From: Ceratobasidium sp. AG-K
Taxonomy: Eukaryota > Basidiomycota > Agaricomycetes > Cantharellales > Ceratobasidiaceae
NCBI GenBank assembly: GCA_037039685.1
Contig: JAWNGF010000005.1
Location: 1,426,001 to 1,490,000 of the forward strand
Length of the DNA stretch: 64,000 nucleotides
Direction: 5' to 3'
Part shown: in pieces, positions 19,113 to 29,593 of the stretch
Layout of the letters: every line of letters begins with the position of its first letter
Position numbering within the stretch: position 1 is the first letter of the stretch
Position numbers and translations under genes: made by a program
The notes under the pieces: model-generated
Databases searched by the model: none
Told to the model about the DNA's origin: nothing
The model's input: only the letters and a program-made list of their open reading frames with translations

Positions 19113-22100
19113 ATGGGCATCTCTCCACCGTGTGTGAAGATGCCCCAATATCCTCTCTGCAAAATGTATATTATTGCAAGGCCACAAATAAGACACCCAT
19201 GGTATACACAACTGCAGAGGGAATCATGGACAAAATATCAACTCTCATTGACTCCGGCTTGTCTCTAAACTTCATTGACCTGAGCTTTGCCAAGGAAAAC
19301 AATATCCCCTTGACCAAGTTACAAAGCCCTAGAAGCATCAAAACCATTGATGGAAAAACACAAAAGGATCAAATCCGGTTCAGGTGCAAGCTGAAATTTG
19401 ATCTAGAAGGAAGAACTTTTTACCAAAAATTCTATGTCATGAACACTGGCACACAACCCATGATTTTAGGAATGCCATGGCTGAAGGAAACCAACCCTGA
19501 GATATCCTGGTCCCCCTTTGCTATCAAATGGAAAACAGAAGATCCCCTTATTGCCAAGGCAGGACTACTTCAGGAACTACCAAAGGAACTTGAAGAATTC
19601 AAGGACGTCTTTGACAAAGAAAAATACAACAAACTGCCTGAACACAGGGAATGGGATTGTAGAACCAATTTCTATGACAACAATTGGCTTCCAAAACCAA
19701 GAAAGGCCTATCCTCTGTCACCAAAGGAAAGAGAAGTAACAAAGGAATACATTGAGAACAAACTTTGATTGGGACGTATCAGACCCAGCACATCTCCCCT
19801 AGCTGCAAGCCTTTTCTTTGTCGAGAAAGCCCTGAAGGAAGGACAAACCATCCCTGATCTATGCCCTGTTGTTGACTACAGAGGAGCAAACAAAGAAACT
19901 ATCCTGGACCGTGACCCTATCCCGCTTCTTGAACAACTTCTAGAAATTTTCAAGAAGACTGGAGAAAGTACAAGGGAAGAACTTTTCATCACTTTTCTTG
20001 ATCTGAAGAATGGCTTTTGGAATGTCAGAATCAGAGAGGGAGACAAATGGAAAACAGCATTTATTACCTCAGAAGGGCTTTTTGAATACACCGTGATGGC
20101 CTTTGGTCTCAAGAACGCACCATCCACTTTCCAAAGAATGATGGACCACATCTTCAGGGACATGATTGGAGTGAAGATTGTGATCTACATTGATGACATC
20201 CTCATTATTTCCTGAGGAAGAGACCAGCACACCATAGATATCAAAGAGGTCTTACAAAGATTGAGGAAGAACAACCTCTTTGGAAATCTGAAGAAGTGCA
20301 CCTTCTATGGAAAAAGGGCTGACTGGGTTGGGTTTGTTGTCAATGAGAACGGCATTTCCATGAACAAGGACAAGATCAAAACTATCCAAGAATGGCCCAC
20401 TCCAAAAACCGTGAAACAACTACAGGCGTTCATTGGTTTCTGCAACTTCTATAGATGATTCATGGTGGCCTTCTCCTCAATTGTCAAACTGCGGACTCAA
20501 TTGACAAGAAAGGACCGGAAATGGGAATGGAACTCCAAACACCAGGAAGCTTTTGACTCCCTGAAAGATGTCATATCAAAAGAACCAGTACTGGCACATC
20601 CCAACAAATCAAAACAATACTTCCTTGAAACAGATGCCTCAGGGGTTGCAATGGGAGCTATTCTCAGCCAATGGCAAAAGGACAGTTACTTACACCCAGT
20701 AGGATTTATCTCAAAAAGCTTCAAGGAGGCTGAGTTGAACTAGGACACACATGACAAGGAGCTTCTTGCTATCATAGAAGCATTACGACACTGGCACATC
20801 CACTTGGAGGGAACAAAGGAACCAATAGTGATCTACACGGATCACAAAAACCTTACTTACTGGCAGAAGGCTAGCACCTTAAATTGAAGACACAACAGAT
20901 GGCTTCTCATGCTGGCAAGCTACAATTTCGAGATCCACTACAGACCTGGCAAAATGTTGGAAAAACCGGACATCCTCTCAAGGAGAAGCAATCACAACAA
21001 TATTGCCTCCGCAGAACAAGTGATGATCTCTGCCAAAAACTTCAAGGGATTCTCAGCCCTGATGAGTGACAACATTATTGCGGAAATCAAGGAAGCCCTA
21101 GAGGAAGACAAAAGCCTGGAAACCCTGATCAAAAGCAGCAAGGGAAAGGAAGACCTACCTCCTTCTGTGAAGAAACAATTCAAGGACTACAAAATGAGCA
21201 AAGATCTTCTCTGGTATCAAGGAAGAATTGTAGTTCCTGACAAAAAGGACGTCAAGCTGAAGCTTCTCAAACTCTACCACAACTCGCCCATTGCGGGTCA
21301 CCAAGGACGAGCCAGGACTCTAGAACTCATCTCTAGAAACTACGACTGGCCAGGCATGAAGGCCCAAGTCAACAAGTATGTTGATAGCTGAAAAGCATGC
21401 CAAAGGGGGAAGGGAAGCAAAGGACACCTACCACTCAAACCCTTGCCCATCCTGGAGAAACCTTGGGAAAATATTGCATATGACTTTATTGTGAAACTAC
21501 CAATATCACAAGGCTTTGACAGCGTCCTTGTAGTGATGGACTGCTTTTCCAGAATGGCACACTTTATCCCCTGCAAGGAATCCACTAGCTCAAAAAATCT
21601 TGCCAACATCTTTGTGGAGGAAGTATGGCAACTTCACGGTTTCCCCAAAACCACTGTTTCAGACAGAGGAACTACCTTCAAATCACACTTCTTAGAAGCT
21701 GTCTACAAGTGGCTAGGAATCCAAGGGACTTTCTCTACTGCCTTCCACCCTGAAACTGATGGCCTGGTGGAAAGAACAAACCAGTGGCTTGAAGGATGGT
21801 TACGCATCTTTGGGAACTACAAGCAGGATGACTGGGCAAAATGGTTACCCATTGCAGAATTTTGTCACAACAATCACAAAAACCGAGTCACAAACAAATC
21901 CCCCTTTGAGGTTGTCTACAGCATGACTCCCAAATGGTCTATTGAGGACTATGTGACTTGCTCCCCAGAAGGAGACAAGTGGACAAAGAATATGGAGGAT
22001 GTGTGGGAGGAAACAAAAGCCCTGATGGAATATCACCAATCAAAGGAAGAAACCCCAAAAGTACAATACAAGGAAGGGGACAACATCTGGCTCCTGACTA

Positions 22101-23746
22101 CCAATATTTCCACAAGACATCCAAGCAAGAAGCTTGATGACAAAAGAACTGGCCCCTTTGCTGTGAAAAAACAAATCTCTTCACATGCCTACCAACTTGA
22201 TCTTCCAAAGTCCATGTGCATTCACAACATCTTCCATGGAAACTTGTTGACACCCTACATCAAAGACCTAGACTTCCAACAAAATCAACCCCGACCTCTG
22301 CTGATCATGACTGAGGAAGGTGAGGAGGAATATGAGGTTGAAAAGATTGTGGATTGGTATCAAGACCCTGATGGGTTGAAATACCGCATCAGATGGAAAG
22401 GTTACAGCCCTCTAGAAGACACAGAAGAACTGGCGGAGAAGTTTCCCAAGCTGACTCATGTCATGAGAAAGTTCCAGAAGGACTTTCCCACCAGCCCACT
22501 TCCTCCAAATTTCACCTCCCCAAGGTACAAAAGGATGAAGGGGAAAGCGGCAGAAATCATCATCCCAGCATTTCAGCCAACTGCTACCAGCACTCTGCAA
22601 AACACTTCCCCTACCTCAAAACACTTTTCCCCTCTTGACCAACAATGCCTGCCACTTGCAATACTGCCGCCTCCACCTTCTCCCAGGCTCCCAGCTACAA
22701 GAAAGCTAGGGCCTACGGAAAGGCCCTCAAGCTTGCTGGATCAGGCAAATTTGCCGTCAACAACCGGGACACCACTCCCTGCTCTCTCAATAAGGCCAAG
22801 GCTCTTGCCAAGGTTCTTGAGCCAGGCGTCCAATTGGGGTACATTCCCCTACGGGAGAGGGCAACCATCAAGTGGGACAAACAGCGCAGGTCCCCCATCA
22901 CCCCTTGCCTTGGCTCCCTTCTCTGGGTCAGCCACCCCAACTTCTGGCCTTCTGACCCCACCGACATCGGCCGCAACAAATACTACTACTACCGTGGTTG
23001 TATTGGACTCACCGTCAATGGCATTGTCCTCAAAAGCACAGATGCCTGGAACCGCAACACCAGTTGCAAATGGGAAGGGGACAAGTGGTTTGAACAAGAA
23101 AACAACCCTTGCCTTGCCCTTGCCAACAGTGGACACCACAACAAGGAAGGAATCTGGTGGTGCCCATGTGCCACAGACTTTGAGACAGGATGGCCAACAG
23201 ACTGTGAGTTTGCACAACTACCTGGCCCCACAAAAACTTACCAAAGAGACAATCCCTCCTTCAATACCATTGACTGGTCAAAAGGCGCCGACGGAAGTGG
23301 ACATGTCAACCTGGCAGGACAGCCAATGGAAGACTGCAAGGAAAAGGTTGTCAAGGTTCCCCCTGCACCTCCAAGCTCCAAAAGCGGCTTTGACATCCCC
23401 CCCCCTCCTCACATCACCAACAAGGAGGCCAAACAAGTCAAACAAGAATGGGAGGCCACATGGGACAAAGCCCAAGCAAACATTGAGGGCCTCATTGCCA
23501 ACATTGGAAACGCCATTGCAAACATGGAGCCACACCCCCCGGCCAACCGAATGCCTTGCAATGCCAACATTCTTGAAGCTTACCACCTTGTCCAGTGTGG
23601 GTCCTGGAGCGTTGAGCAGCTCAACAAATGGCTCAATCACAGGCAAGAACAGTGGTCCAGACAGGAGGCAAGGGAACTTGAGCGCCTACAAGAGCAGCAC
23701 CAGGAAGAACTTGACTGCCTCAACCAGGAGAAGTGGGACTGCATGA
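19113..23746 (+). pseudogene. E1 pol: protease, RT, RNase H, integrase, chromodomain
   Basis: A single frame, -1 relative to gag, without detected frameshifts but with stops at 19766, 20213, 20456, 20741, about 20885 and 21389. Those at 20213, 20456 and 20885 are TGA where relatives have Arg. Domains: protease (LIDSGLS, 19250), RT with YIDD (about 20190), RNase H (LETDASGVAMGAILSQ, 20625), integrase HHCC and core (21280-21900), GPF segment (22150) and chromodomain (EEEYEVEKIVDWY...YRIRWKGYSPLEDTEE, 22325-22440). Past about 22640 the frame remains open across the accessory gene to 23746; that tail is probably not pol proper. Confidence 0.85.
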
Positions 23747-23829
23747 ACAAGGTCCTTGAGGCGGATATGCGCGCCCTGGCAGAAAGGGTTGGTTGGCTGG
23801 AGCTGAAGGAATGGGTCGCCTGCAAATAG
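22645..23829 (+). CDS. E1 accessory protein (third ORF, L1 type)
   Basis: 394-aa uninterrupted frame starting at MPATC (context CAACAATGCC), in the -1 frame relative to pol and overlapping its 3' end, ending 40 bp before the 3' LTR. N-terminal half is basic and aromatic/Cys-rich (NKYYYYRGC, CKWEGDKWF, GIWWCPC). The middle is Pro-rich with FNTIDWS. The last 130 residues are predicted helical with heptad-like Gln/Glu/Leu (LERLQEQHQEELDCL). No signal peptide or membrane helix. No clear similarity to the L2 or L3 accessory proteins apart from position, frame, the MPA start and the FN-ID-S/T motif. Remains open although gag and pol around it carry about nine stops. Confidence 0.65.
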   Translation: MPATCNTAASTFSQAPSYKKARAYGKALKLAGSGKFAVNNRDTTPCSLNKAKALAKVLEPGVQLGYIPLRERATIKWDKQRRSPITPCLGSLLWVSHPNFWPSDPTDIGRNKYYYYRGCIGLTVNGIVLKSTDAWNRNTSCKWEGDKWFEQENNPCLALANSGHHNKEGIWWCPCATDFETGWPTDCEFAQLPGPTKTYQRDNPSFNTIDWSKGADGSGHVNLAGQPMEDCKEKVVKVPPAPPSSKSGFDIPPPPHITNKEAKQVKQEWEATWDKAQANIEGLIANIGNAIANMEPHPPANRMPCNANILEAYHLVQCGSWSVEQLNKWLNHRQEQWSRQEARELERLQEQHQEELDCLNQEKWDCMNKVLEADMRALAERVGWLELKEWVACK

Positions 23830-23855
23830 GCAAGTGCGCTCCACTACACTTGCCT

Positions 23856-23869
23856 TTGTGGGGAGGCTA
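23856..23869 (+). promoter_or_regulatory. E1 3' polypurine tract
   Basis: TGTGGGGAGGCTA-type purine-rich run between the accessory stop and the LTR. Weaker than in the other families and possibly mutated. Confidence 0.5.
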
Positions 23870-24366
23870 TTTCATGACCTGTCCCTCCCTCTGTCTCTGT
23901 TTGCAGACTCATGGCTTGTTCCAGTGCCTTAAGCACCCTTTCCCTTTGTTGAGCCCTCTCCCTTGTTTAGTAAGGTGTATGGATGATGTGTTGCCATGAG
24001 TCATATGACTCATGCTGTTTTCTATTGGCTGGTCTGCGCAGCCCCCTTTATGACTTGGACTTTGACTCAGACTTGTGACTCATGTATACACTATGACTCA
24101 CTTGTTTTCTGAGTATATATACTGGCTTGCAAGCATGGTCATCCCCAGCTTGCTTTGCCTTGTCAACTCTCCCTGCAGTGTGATCAGAGGCACTTGGCTA
24201 CTTAGCCTTTAGCACAGCCACTTGGACTTAGGAGCTAGTGACTTGTACTGACAAGACTAGTGTTTGTCCTCCTTAGTGATAGAGTCTTAGAAGACTTATC
24301 ACATATTGTTCCACATCTCAAAGGCCATTAGCGGTTGTCAACCATGGGCATTAGCAGGTTGTGACA
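23870..24366 (+). repeat. E1 3' LTR, family L1
   Basis: Aligned with 9268-9764 over 497 bp and followed by CTAGC at 24367-24371. The first bases (TTTCATGACC against TGTTGTGACC) have changed, so the left end is set by length. Confidence 0.88.
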
Positions 24367-25411
24367 CTAGCCCAGGCTTCCTCTAGGTTGTCTTGGATTT
24401 GTTGTGTGTAGGCTGCAGCCTCTGGCACTGATCCATCTTCTACTGGAGTTCCTTCAATTGATGGATGGCAAGCTGTGTTGGCAAAGAAAGGTGTCATGCC
24501 AATGCTGGAGTGGAAAGAATTGTTGTATATGAATTCAGCAAACAGTAACAGTGATGCCCAATCATGCTGTCTGAATGAGCAATATGTCTGAATGAAGGCT
24601 TTGACCATTTGATTGATGCACTCCATTTGTCTGTCAGTTTCAGGGTGATATGCAGTGGAGAGTCAGGGTTGAATGTTCAAGGCTCAATAGAGTTCTTTCA
24701 TGAATTTGGATGCAAAGGTAGGGCCACAATCCAATACTACTGTTTCTGGGGTCCCATGTAGTTTCCAGCAGTGTTCCATGAACAGCTCTGCAAGCTTGGG
24801 GGGTGTGGTCTTCTCAGTGCAGGGAATGAAGTGCACCATTTTGGTCAGGGTGTCAACAATGACCAGGATTGAATCTAGACCTTTGGAAAGCAGAAGTTTG
24901 ACAATCATGTCAACTGATATGTGCTGCCAGGGTTTGGAAGGAAGTTCCAGCAGTTGCAATTCTCCAAGGGGTTGCTGGTTGATTGGCTTGGAACATTGGC
25001 ACAAGTCACATGATGACACGTATTTGTTGATGCATGCTTTCATTGATGGCCACCGATATTGTTGTTTGACCAATTCCAACGTCTTTGCTTGCCCCATGTG
25101 TCCTACTGCTTTGTTGTTGTGGTGAAGTTCTAAGATTTGGCGCTTGGTCTTGTTATTGTTTGGGACATAGATTCTTCCTTTACAGTATAGTATGTTGTCC
25201 CTTATCTTCCAGTCTTCAAATTCTTTCTGGACTGAGGCAGGGGCTTTCTCTGGTTGGTTGCTAAGGAAGGCCCAAATTGATGTAACATAATCATTCTTCT
25301 GTGTCTGGTCTCTAATTGCCTGCCAAATATCCGTAGTTGATGCCATGCCTTGTGATCCTGTTTCTGCCAAGTTGATGAAGATGTGTGGTGAAAGTAGGGG
25401 TTTTTGAGGGA

Positions 25412-25427
25412 CTACCCCCCCTTCTAG
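25412..25427 (-). promoter_or_regulatory. E0 internal polypurine tract, RNase H/integrase junction
   Basis: CTACCCCCCCTTCTAG, identical to the E0 and E2 3' tracts, within the NLEGGVV codons. Confidence 0.45.
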
Positions 25428-26829
25428 GTTGTGGTTGCTTTGTTGACTGAGTGCATCTGCCTTGCCATTGAGTCTGCTGGCCCTATACTTCATCTGGAAA
25501 TTGAATTCAGAAAGGGAAACTGCCCATCTATTCTGTTGTTTTGTTAGGACTTTGGAGGTCATGAAATATTTCAGATTCTTGTGATCAGTGATGAGCCATA
25601 CAGGAATCTCTGTTCCCTCTAGGAGATGGCACCATTCCTTGAAGGCCTTGATGATTTCCAGAAGTTCCTTATCAAAAATGTCATAATTTTGCTCTGCTGG
25701 GGACAGGCTTTTGGACACAAAGGCAACAGGGTGAAACTTGTTATTGGACCTGTATTGACTGAGAACTGCCCTGGTTGCTTTGTCTGATGCGTCACACTCA
25801 ATGATAAATCCTTTGTCTTGGTCTGGTTGCAACAGAATGGGTGCCTTGATAAATTCTTTGATTAACCCCTGGAATGCAAGTTCTGCTTCCAATCCCTATT
25901 CCCATTGTTTGGTCTTCATGGTCAGGTTGTATAATGGTTGCACAATGTGGGTGTAATTCCGGATAAACCATCAGTAGAAGTTTGCAAAGCCAAGGAAGGT
26001 CTGGACCTCTGTGACATTTTTTGGGGTGGGCCACTTTTTGATTGTGCTGATTTTTTCTTCCTGCATTTCCACCACCTCTCCTGATATGACTAGTCCTAAA
26101 TAATCAACCTTTGGCACATGGAAGAAGCACTTCTTGAGGGAGCATTAGAGACCAATGTGTTGGAAGCAATGGAGTACTTCTTTCACATGATTTGGGTGGT
26201 CCTCAGTGTTCTTGGAGAAAATCAGGATATCATCAATGTAGATTTCAACATAGATTCCTTTGATGTCCCTGAACTCTGTGTCCACCATGTTCTGGAACAT
26301 TGCTGGGGCATTGGTGAGGCCAAATGGCATAACCCTGGTCTTGAATAGTCCATATTTGGTTTGGAATACTGTTTTGTGAACATCCTTGTCTGCTACCCTA
26401 ACCAGATTGTAACCAGACTTGAGGTCAAGTTTAGTGAAGATTTTGGTGCCTTTAACCCGTTCAATGAGGTCATTGGTTCTAGGTAGTGGGTAGCAATTCT
26501 TCCTGATGTGACAACTCAAATATCAATAATCCATGCACAATCTTGGCAGTTGGAGAACTCCATCAATATCATAGCATTTGACAAACATTACTGGTGATGC
26601 CCATTCCAATGTGGATGGAACAATGAACCCTTTCTCCAGGTTTTTGTCAATCCACACTTTCAGGATTTGGTCTTCCTCTTTGGGGAGGGAGTATACCACA
26701 CCAATCTTGGGTTTTGCACCAGGTTCTAATTCGATTTTTAGGTCATACAGCTGATGTGGGGCAGTTTATCCACTTCTTTGGCAACAAAAATGTTGTTGAA
26801 TTCCGAATATTCTTCTGGCAATGGACCCA

Positions 26830-26844
26830 CTACCCCCCCTTCTA
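26830..26844 (-). promoter_or_regulatory. E0 internal polypurine tract, protease/RT linker
   Basis: CTACCCCCCCTTCTA, matching 15 bases of the 3' tract, within the IEGGVV codons; flanks differ from the E2 copy at 15876-15890. Confidence 0.42.
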
Positions 26845-27402
26845 TGGCATTGCAATCTTCACATAAGCATTCTGCTGCACAATAATCTGAGTCAAATTCT
26901 AGGGAGTCTTTAATCCAGTTGATTTTTGGGTTGTGCTTCTTTAACCAAGGAATTCCTAGTACTACTGTGTGGCGTCCTAATGGTGCTACATTGCATGTAA
27001 TTTCTTCTATGTGGTCATTCATGATGATTTGAAAAGTGCATTCTTTGTTGATTAGTCCATTTGCTATTGGCCTTCTGTCTACTACTTGGACTTGTCTTGC
27101 TATTTTTTTCTTTTTTGTGGGAATTTTGTTTTTCTTGATGTATTCAGAATTAATGAAATCTCCCAATGCCCCTGAATCAATCATGGCAACAGTAATAAGG
27201 TGTTTCAGGCATTTGATTGTGATAGGAACTCAAAGTTGGTCTGTGTATTTGGTGGAACAAAGGTATATTTTGTTTACAGACTGTTTCTGATTCTCCGAGA
27301 TTACACAATCTAATTCTGACTTTAGGGCACCTGATGCTCCCCTTAGTTGCTGCCTTTTCACAACTCTGAATCACTTGTGTCCACATTTTCCAGGGCAGCA
27401 AT

Positions 27403-28322
27403 TTATGCACAACAATTTTTGGCAATATGGCCCTTCTTCTGGCAGCAATAGCAAGTGGTCTTGCTGGTGACGGCTGCTACTTCCACCCTGGCTTGACAAG
27501 TGTCTGGTTTAATGAAACTTAAGGGAATCTTGGTCGTTGTTCTATCAACCCATTTGACTTTGGGTGTCAAGAATCCTTGCTTGTTTTTGCCAATTGATTT
27601 GATTGTCCCTTTCTTGCTACCCTGAGGAGTCACCATGTAAATTGCTTCTCCCTTCTGGAATTTGTGCGCTGTTGCACTTGTGGCTACCTGCTTCTGGGTG
27701 CTGCTTGGTGTTGCCCTCTCTGCAGTACCAGTACTTCCTTTCTCCATATTCCTAGCAATGAGGGCCACATCAATTTCTTGGGTTCTGGTGAATAATTCCT
27801 GCAATGTGGCATTATGACAATTGTAGGCTTGGGAAGTGAGCATGTCCTTGATGTTGTCCTTCAGACCTGCATAGAAATCGTCTTTCAAGGTTTGTTTGTT
27901 GTAGTCTAGTGGCACCAACAAGATTTTGAATTGAGTAATGTACTCAACCACTGTCTTGGTTTGAATCAACGCCTTGTACTTTTGTTGATAAACTTTGACC
28001 TGCTCAATTTTGCCAAACACTAATTCCCATTTGCACTGGAAAACCTCTATATCTGTGAGAATGGTTTGGGGTATCCCAGGGTTATGTAGATCTCAAAAAG
28101 GCCGGATCCAATCAACTGCTGGTCCACATAGGTAGGAGATAATGAGCCAAATCTTTTTTTCATCAGAAGTGGTGGCATAATGAGAGTTGGCAATATAATT
28201 TGCACAGGAATAGGTACAATCCCTGGCCTTAGCTCCATGTTCACCATTGAATTCTGTTGGTTTGGAGGCGGCCAATTTTTCCATCCTTCCTGAAGAGAAT
28301 ATGGATGATGTTGGGGGCACAG
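27403..28322 (-). pseudogene. E0 gag, central and C-terminal part
   Basis: Contains the gag core (VYQQKYKALIQTKTVVEYI) and an intact zinc knuckle CYCCQKKGHIAKNC. Disrupted near 28020-28093 by stops. Its N-terminal part continues at 28784-29111 across the solo L3 LTR. Closely parallels E2 Gag. Confidence 0.78.
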
Positions 28323-28778
28323 TGTCGTAAGCTTCTTCTTGGTGGCTATGAGACAAGCCGCGATGGAGAGTGGACGGCACTAAGACCTAAGTGACCTCTT
28401 GAACCGCAACACACTTAAGTGTCTGTAGGCTCTTGAGGGTAGGGGTGGTTCAAAGTGTCACTCAAAGAGGATGTTTTGACGAGACAAAACAAGCTGGGGT
28501 TTCCAGGCTTGTTGGTCCTCTATATATATTCACAAAGTGGCTGAGTCATACAAGGCGCAGCCACATGAGTCAACGCAGTCAACCAGTCAGGAGTGTCCAT
28601 GTGAGTCATGCTGTATAAACAGACATGACTCGTACAAAGCACAGCCGCGTTACACAATGTAACAGGAAAACCACAAGAAGGTGGCAACGCGGCAAACAGA
28701 AACGGAAACACAAGGCAAACGGGAACATAGGCGGGCAAGGCAACAGGCGAGTCCAATGGAGAGAGCTAGCTCGCGACA
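28323..28778 (-). repeat. Solo L3 LTR inserted in E0 gag
   Basis: 456 bp in minus orientation, flanked by CACAG at 28318-28322 and 28779-28783. No internal element sequence adjoins either side; both flanks are E0 gag. Formed by LTR-LTR recombination. Confidence 0.88.
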
Positions 28779-28783
28779 CACAG

Positions 28784-29111
28784 CCCTTCCTGATGAGGGT
28801 GGTGCAAAATGCATCATTGATCCCCTTAAGCTCCATGCTCTGGTGCTGGCTCCTCCTCTGAGTGATAGTCCTAATTGGCTTGTTGTCAGCACACTGGACC
28901 TGGTAGCACCGCTTCCTCCTGGTCCTCCTGTAGGGTTTGTGAGGAATCTGTGTGCCTGAACTGTGTCTTTGGTGGTTGTGTGTTGATCTACCACCATGTT
29001 GTACAGTAGATGGTTTTGGTCTAGGGTCTCCTCCAATTGCTCAATGCAGATATTACCATCATCTCTGTTGTGTAGGATCCAATCTTCCATGTGTTCCAAT
29101 TGTTGGGCCAT
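28784..29111 (-). pseudogene. E0 gag, N-terminal part, truncated by E3
   Basis: Minus-strand frame with LEHMEDWILHNRDDGN, matching the corresponding helical region of E2 Gag (VDNIHQWILYNSGDGN). It is cut at 29111 by the E3 5' LTR; GCCAT at 29107-29111 would be the left target duplication. The start codon and 5' LTR of E0 lie outside the window. Confidence 0.72.
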
Positions 29112-29568
29112 TGTCGTGAGCCAGCTCCCTCCATTGGACTTGTCTGTTGCCTCCCCCATCTGTATCTTGTCTTGTAGCATCTTTCTGTTCCCTGTGCTGT
29201 GTTGCCACATTCTTGTGGTTGTTCTGTTACATTGTGTAACATGGCTGTGCTATTGTACAAGTCATGTCTGTTCATACAGCATGACTCACATGGACACTCC
29301 TGACTGGTTGACTGCTTTTGACTCATGTGGCTGCGTTCTGTATGACTTGGCTGCCTTTTTGAATATATATAGAGGACCAACAAGCATGGGAACCCCAGCT
29401 TGTTTTGTCTTGTCAAACATCTCCTTTGAGTGACACTTAGAACCACCCCTACCCTTTAGAGCCTACAGACACTTAAGTGTGTTGCGGTTCAAGAGGTCAC
29501 TTAGGTCTTAGTGCCGTCCACTCTCCCTTGCAGCTTGTCTCACACCCACCAAGAAGTAGCTTACAACA
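29112..29568 (+). repeat. E3 5' LTR, family L3
   Basis: 457 bp, TGTCGTGAGCC...TAGCTTACAACA, same length as the E7 LTRs. Confidence 0.9.
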
Positions 29569-29570
29569 AT

Positions 29571-29582
29571 ACAAAACAAGCT
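29571..29582 (+). promoter_or_regulatory. E3 primer-binding site, self-priming type
   Basis: ACAAAACAAGCT, complementary to AGCTTGTTTTGT located shortly after the TATATATA box in the LTR, as in E7. Confidence 0.6.
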
Positions 29583-29593
29583 TAAAAACAATC

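Larger units (their letters stand above)
9268..24366 (+). mobile_element. E1: Ty3/gypsy retrotransposon, family L1, split by E2
   Basis: LTRs at 9268-9764 and about 23870-24366, flanked by the 5-bp duplication CTAGC (9263-9267 and 24367-24371), inserted in E0 pol. About 7.95 kb once E2 (11771-18915 plus one CAAAG copy) is removed, which also puts gag back in frame across the junction. Order: LTR, PBS, gag, pol, accessory gene, purine tract, LTR. Gag and pol carry nine or so in-frame stops and no clear frameshift, so decay was mainly by point mutation. Confidence 0.9.
24372..27297 (-). pseudogene. E0 pol, protease to integrase
   Basis: On the minus strand: protease (MIDSGALGDFIN, about 27184), RT with intact YIDDILIFSKN (about 26225), RNase H (ECDASDKATRAVLSQ, 25800), integrase zinc finger (HHNNKAVGH...CDLC, 25100-25000) and core up to the E1 insertion. 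Frames break near 26738, 26520, 25892 and 24684-24626, including TGA where E2 has Arg. Two internal copies of the polypurine tract lie at 25412-25427 and 26830-26844. Continues at 9267. Confidence 0.82.
7614..29111 (-). mobile_element. E0: Ty3/gypsy chromodomain retrotransposon, family L2, interrupted and incomplete
   Basis: E0 consists of 7614-9267, 24372-28322 and 28784-29111, read on the minus strand. The gaps are E1 (9268-24366, duplication CTAGC), a solo L3 LTR (28323-28778, CACAG) and E3, which begins at 29112. Order on its own strand: gag, pol, accessory gene, polypurine tract, 3' LTR. The 5' LTR must lie beyond the window. Family assignment follows the 10-bp LTR ends TGTCACAACC / TTGTGACA and protein similarity to E2. 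Many stops and low CpG mark it as the oldest element here. Confidence 0.85.

Noticed and set aside
22640..23746. A pol protein with a 370-residue extension after the chromodomain in E1 (and similar tails in E0, E2, E3, E5, E7)
   Set aside because: The tail coincides with the accessory gene in another frame. It is low-complexity Pro/Ser/Thr-rich and ends at different points in each element, so it is better read as an overlap by-product than a real domain.
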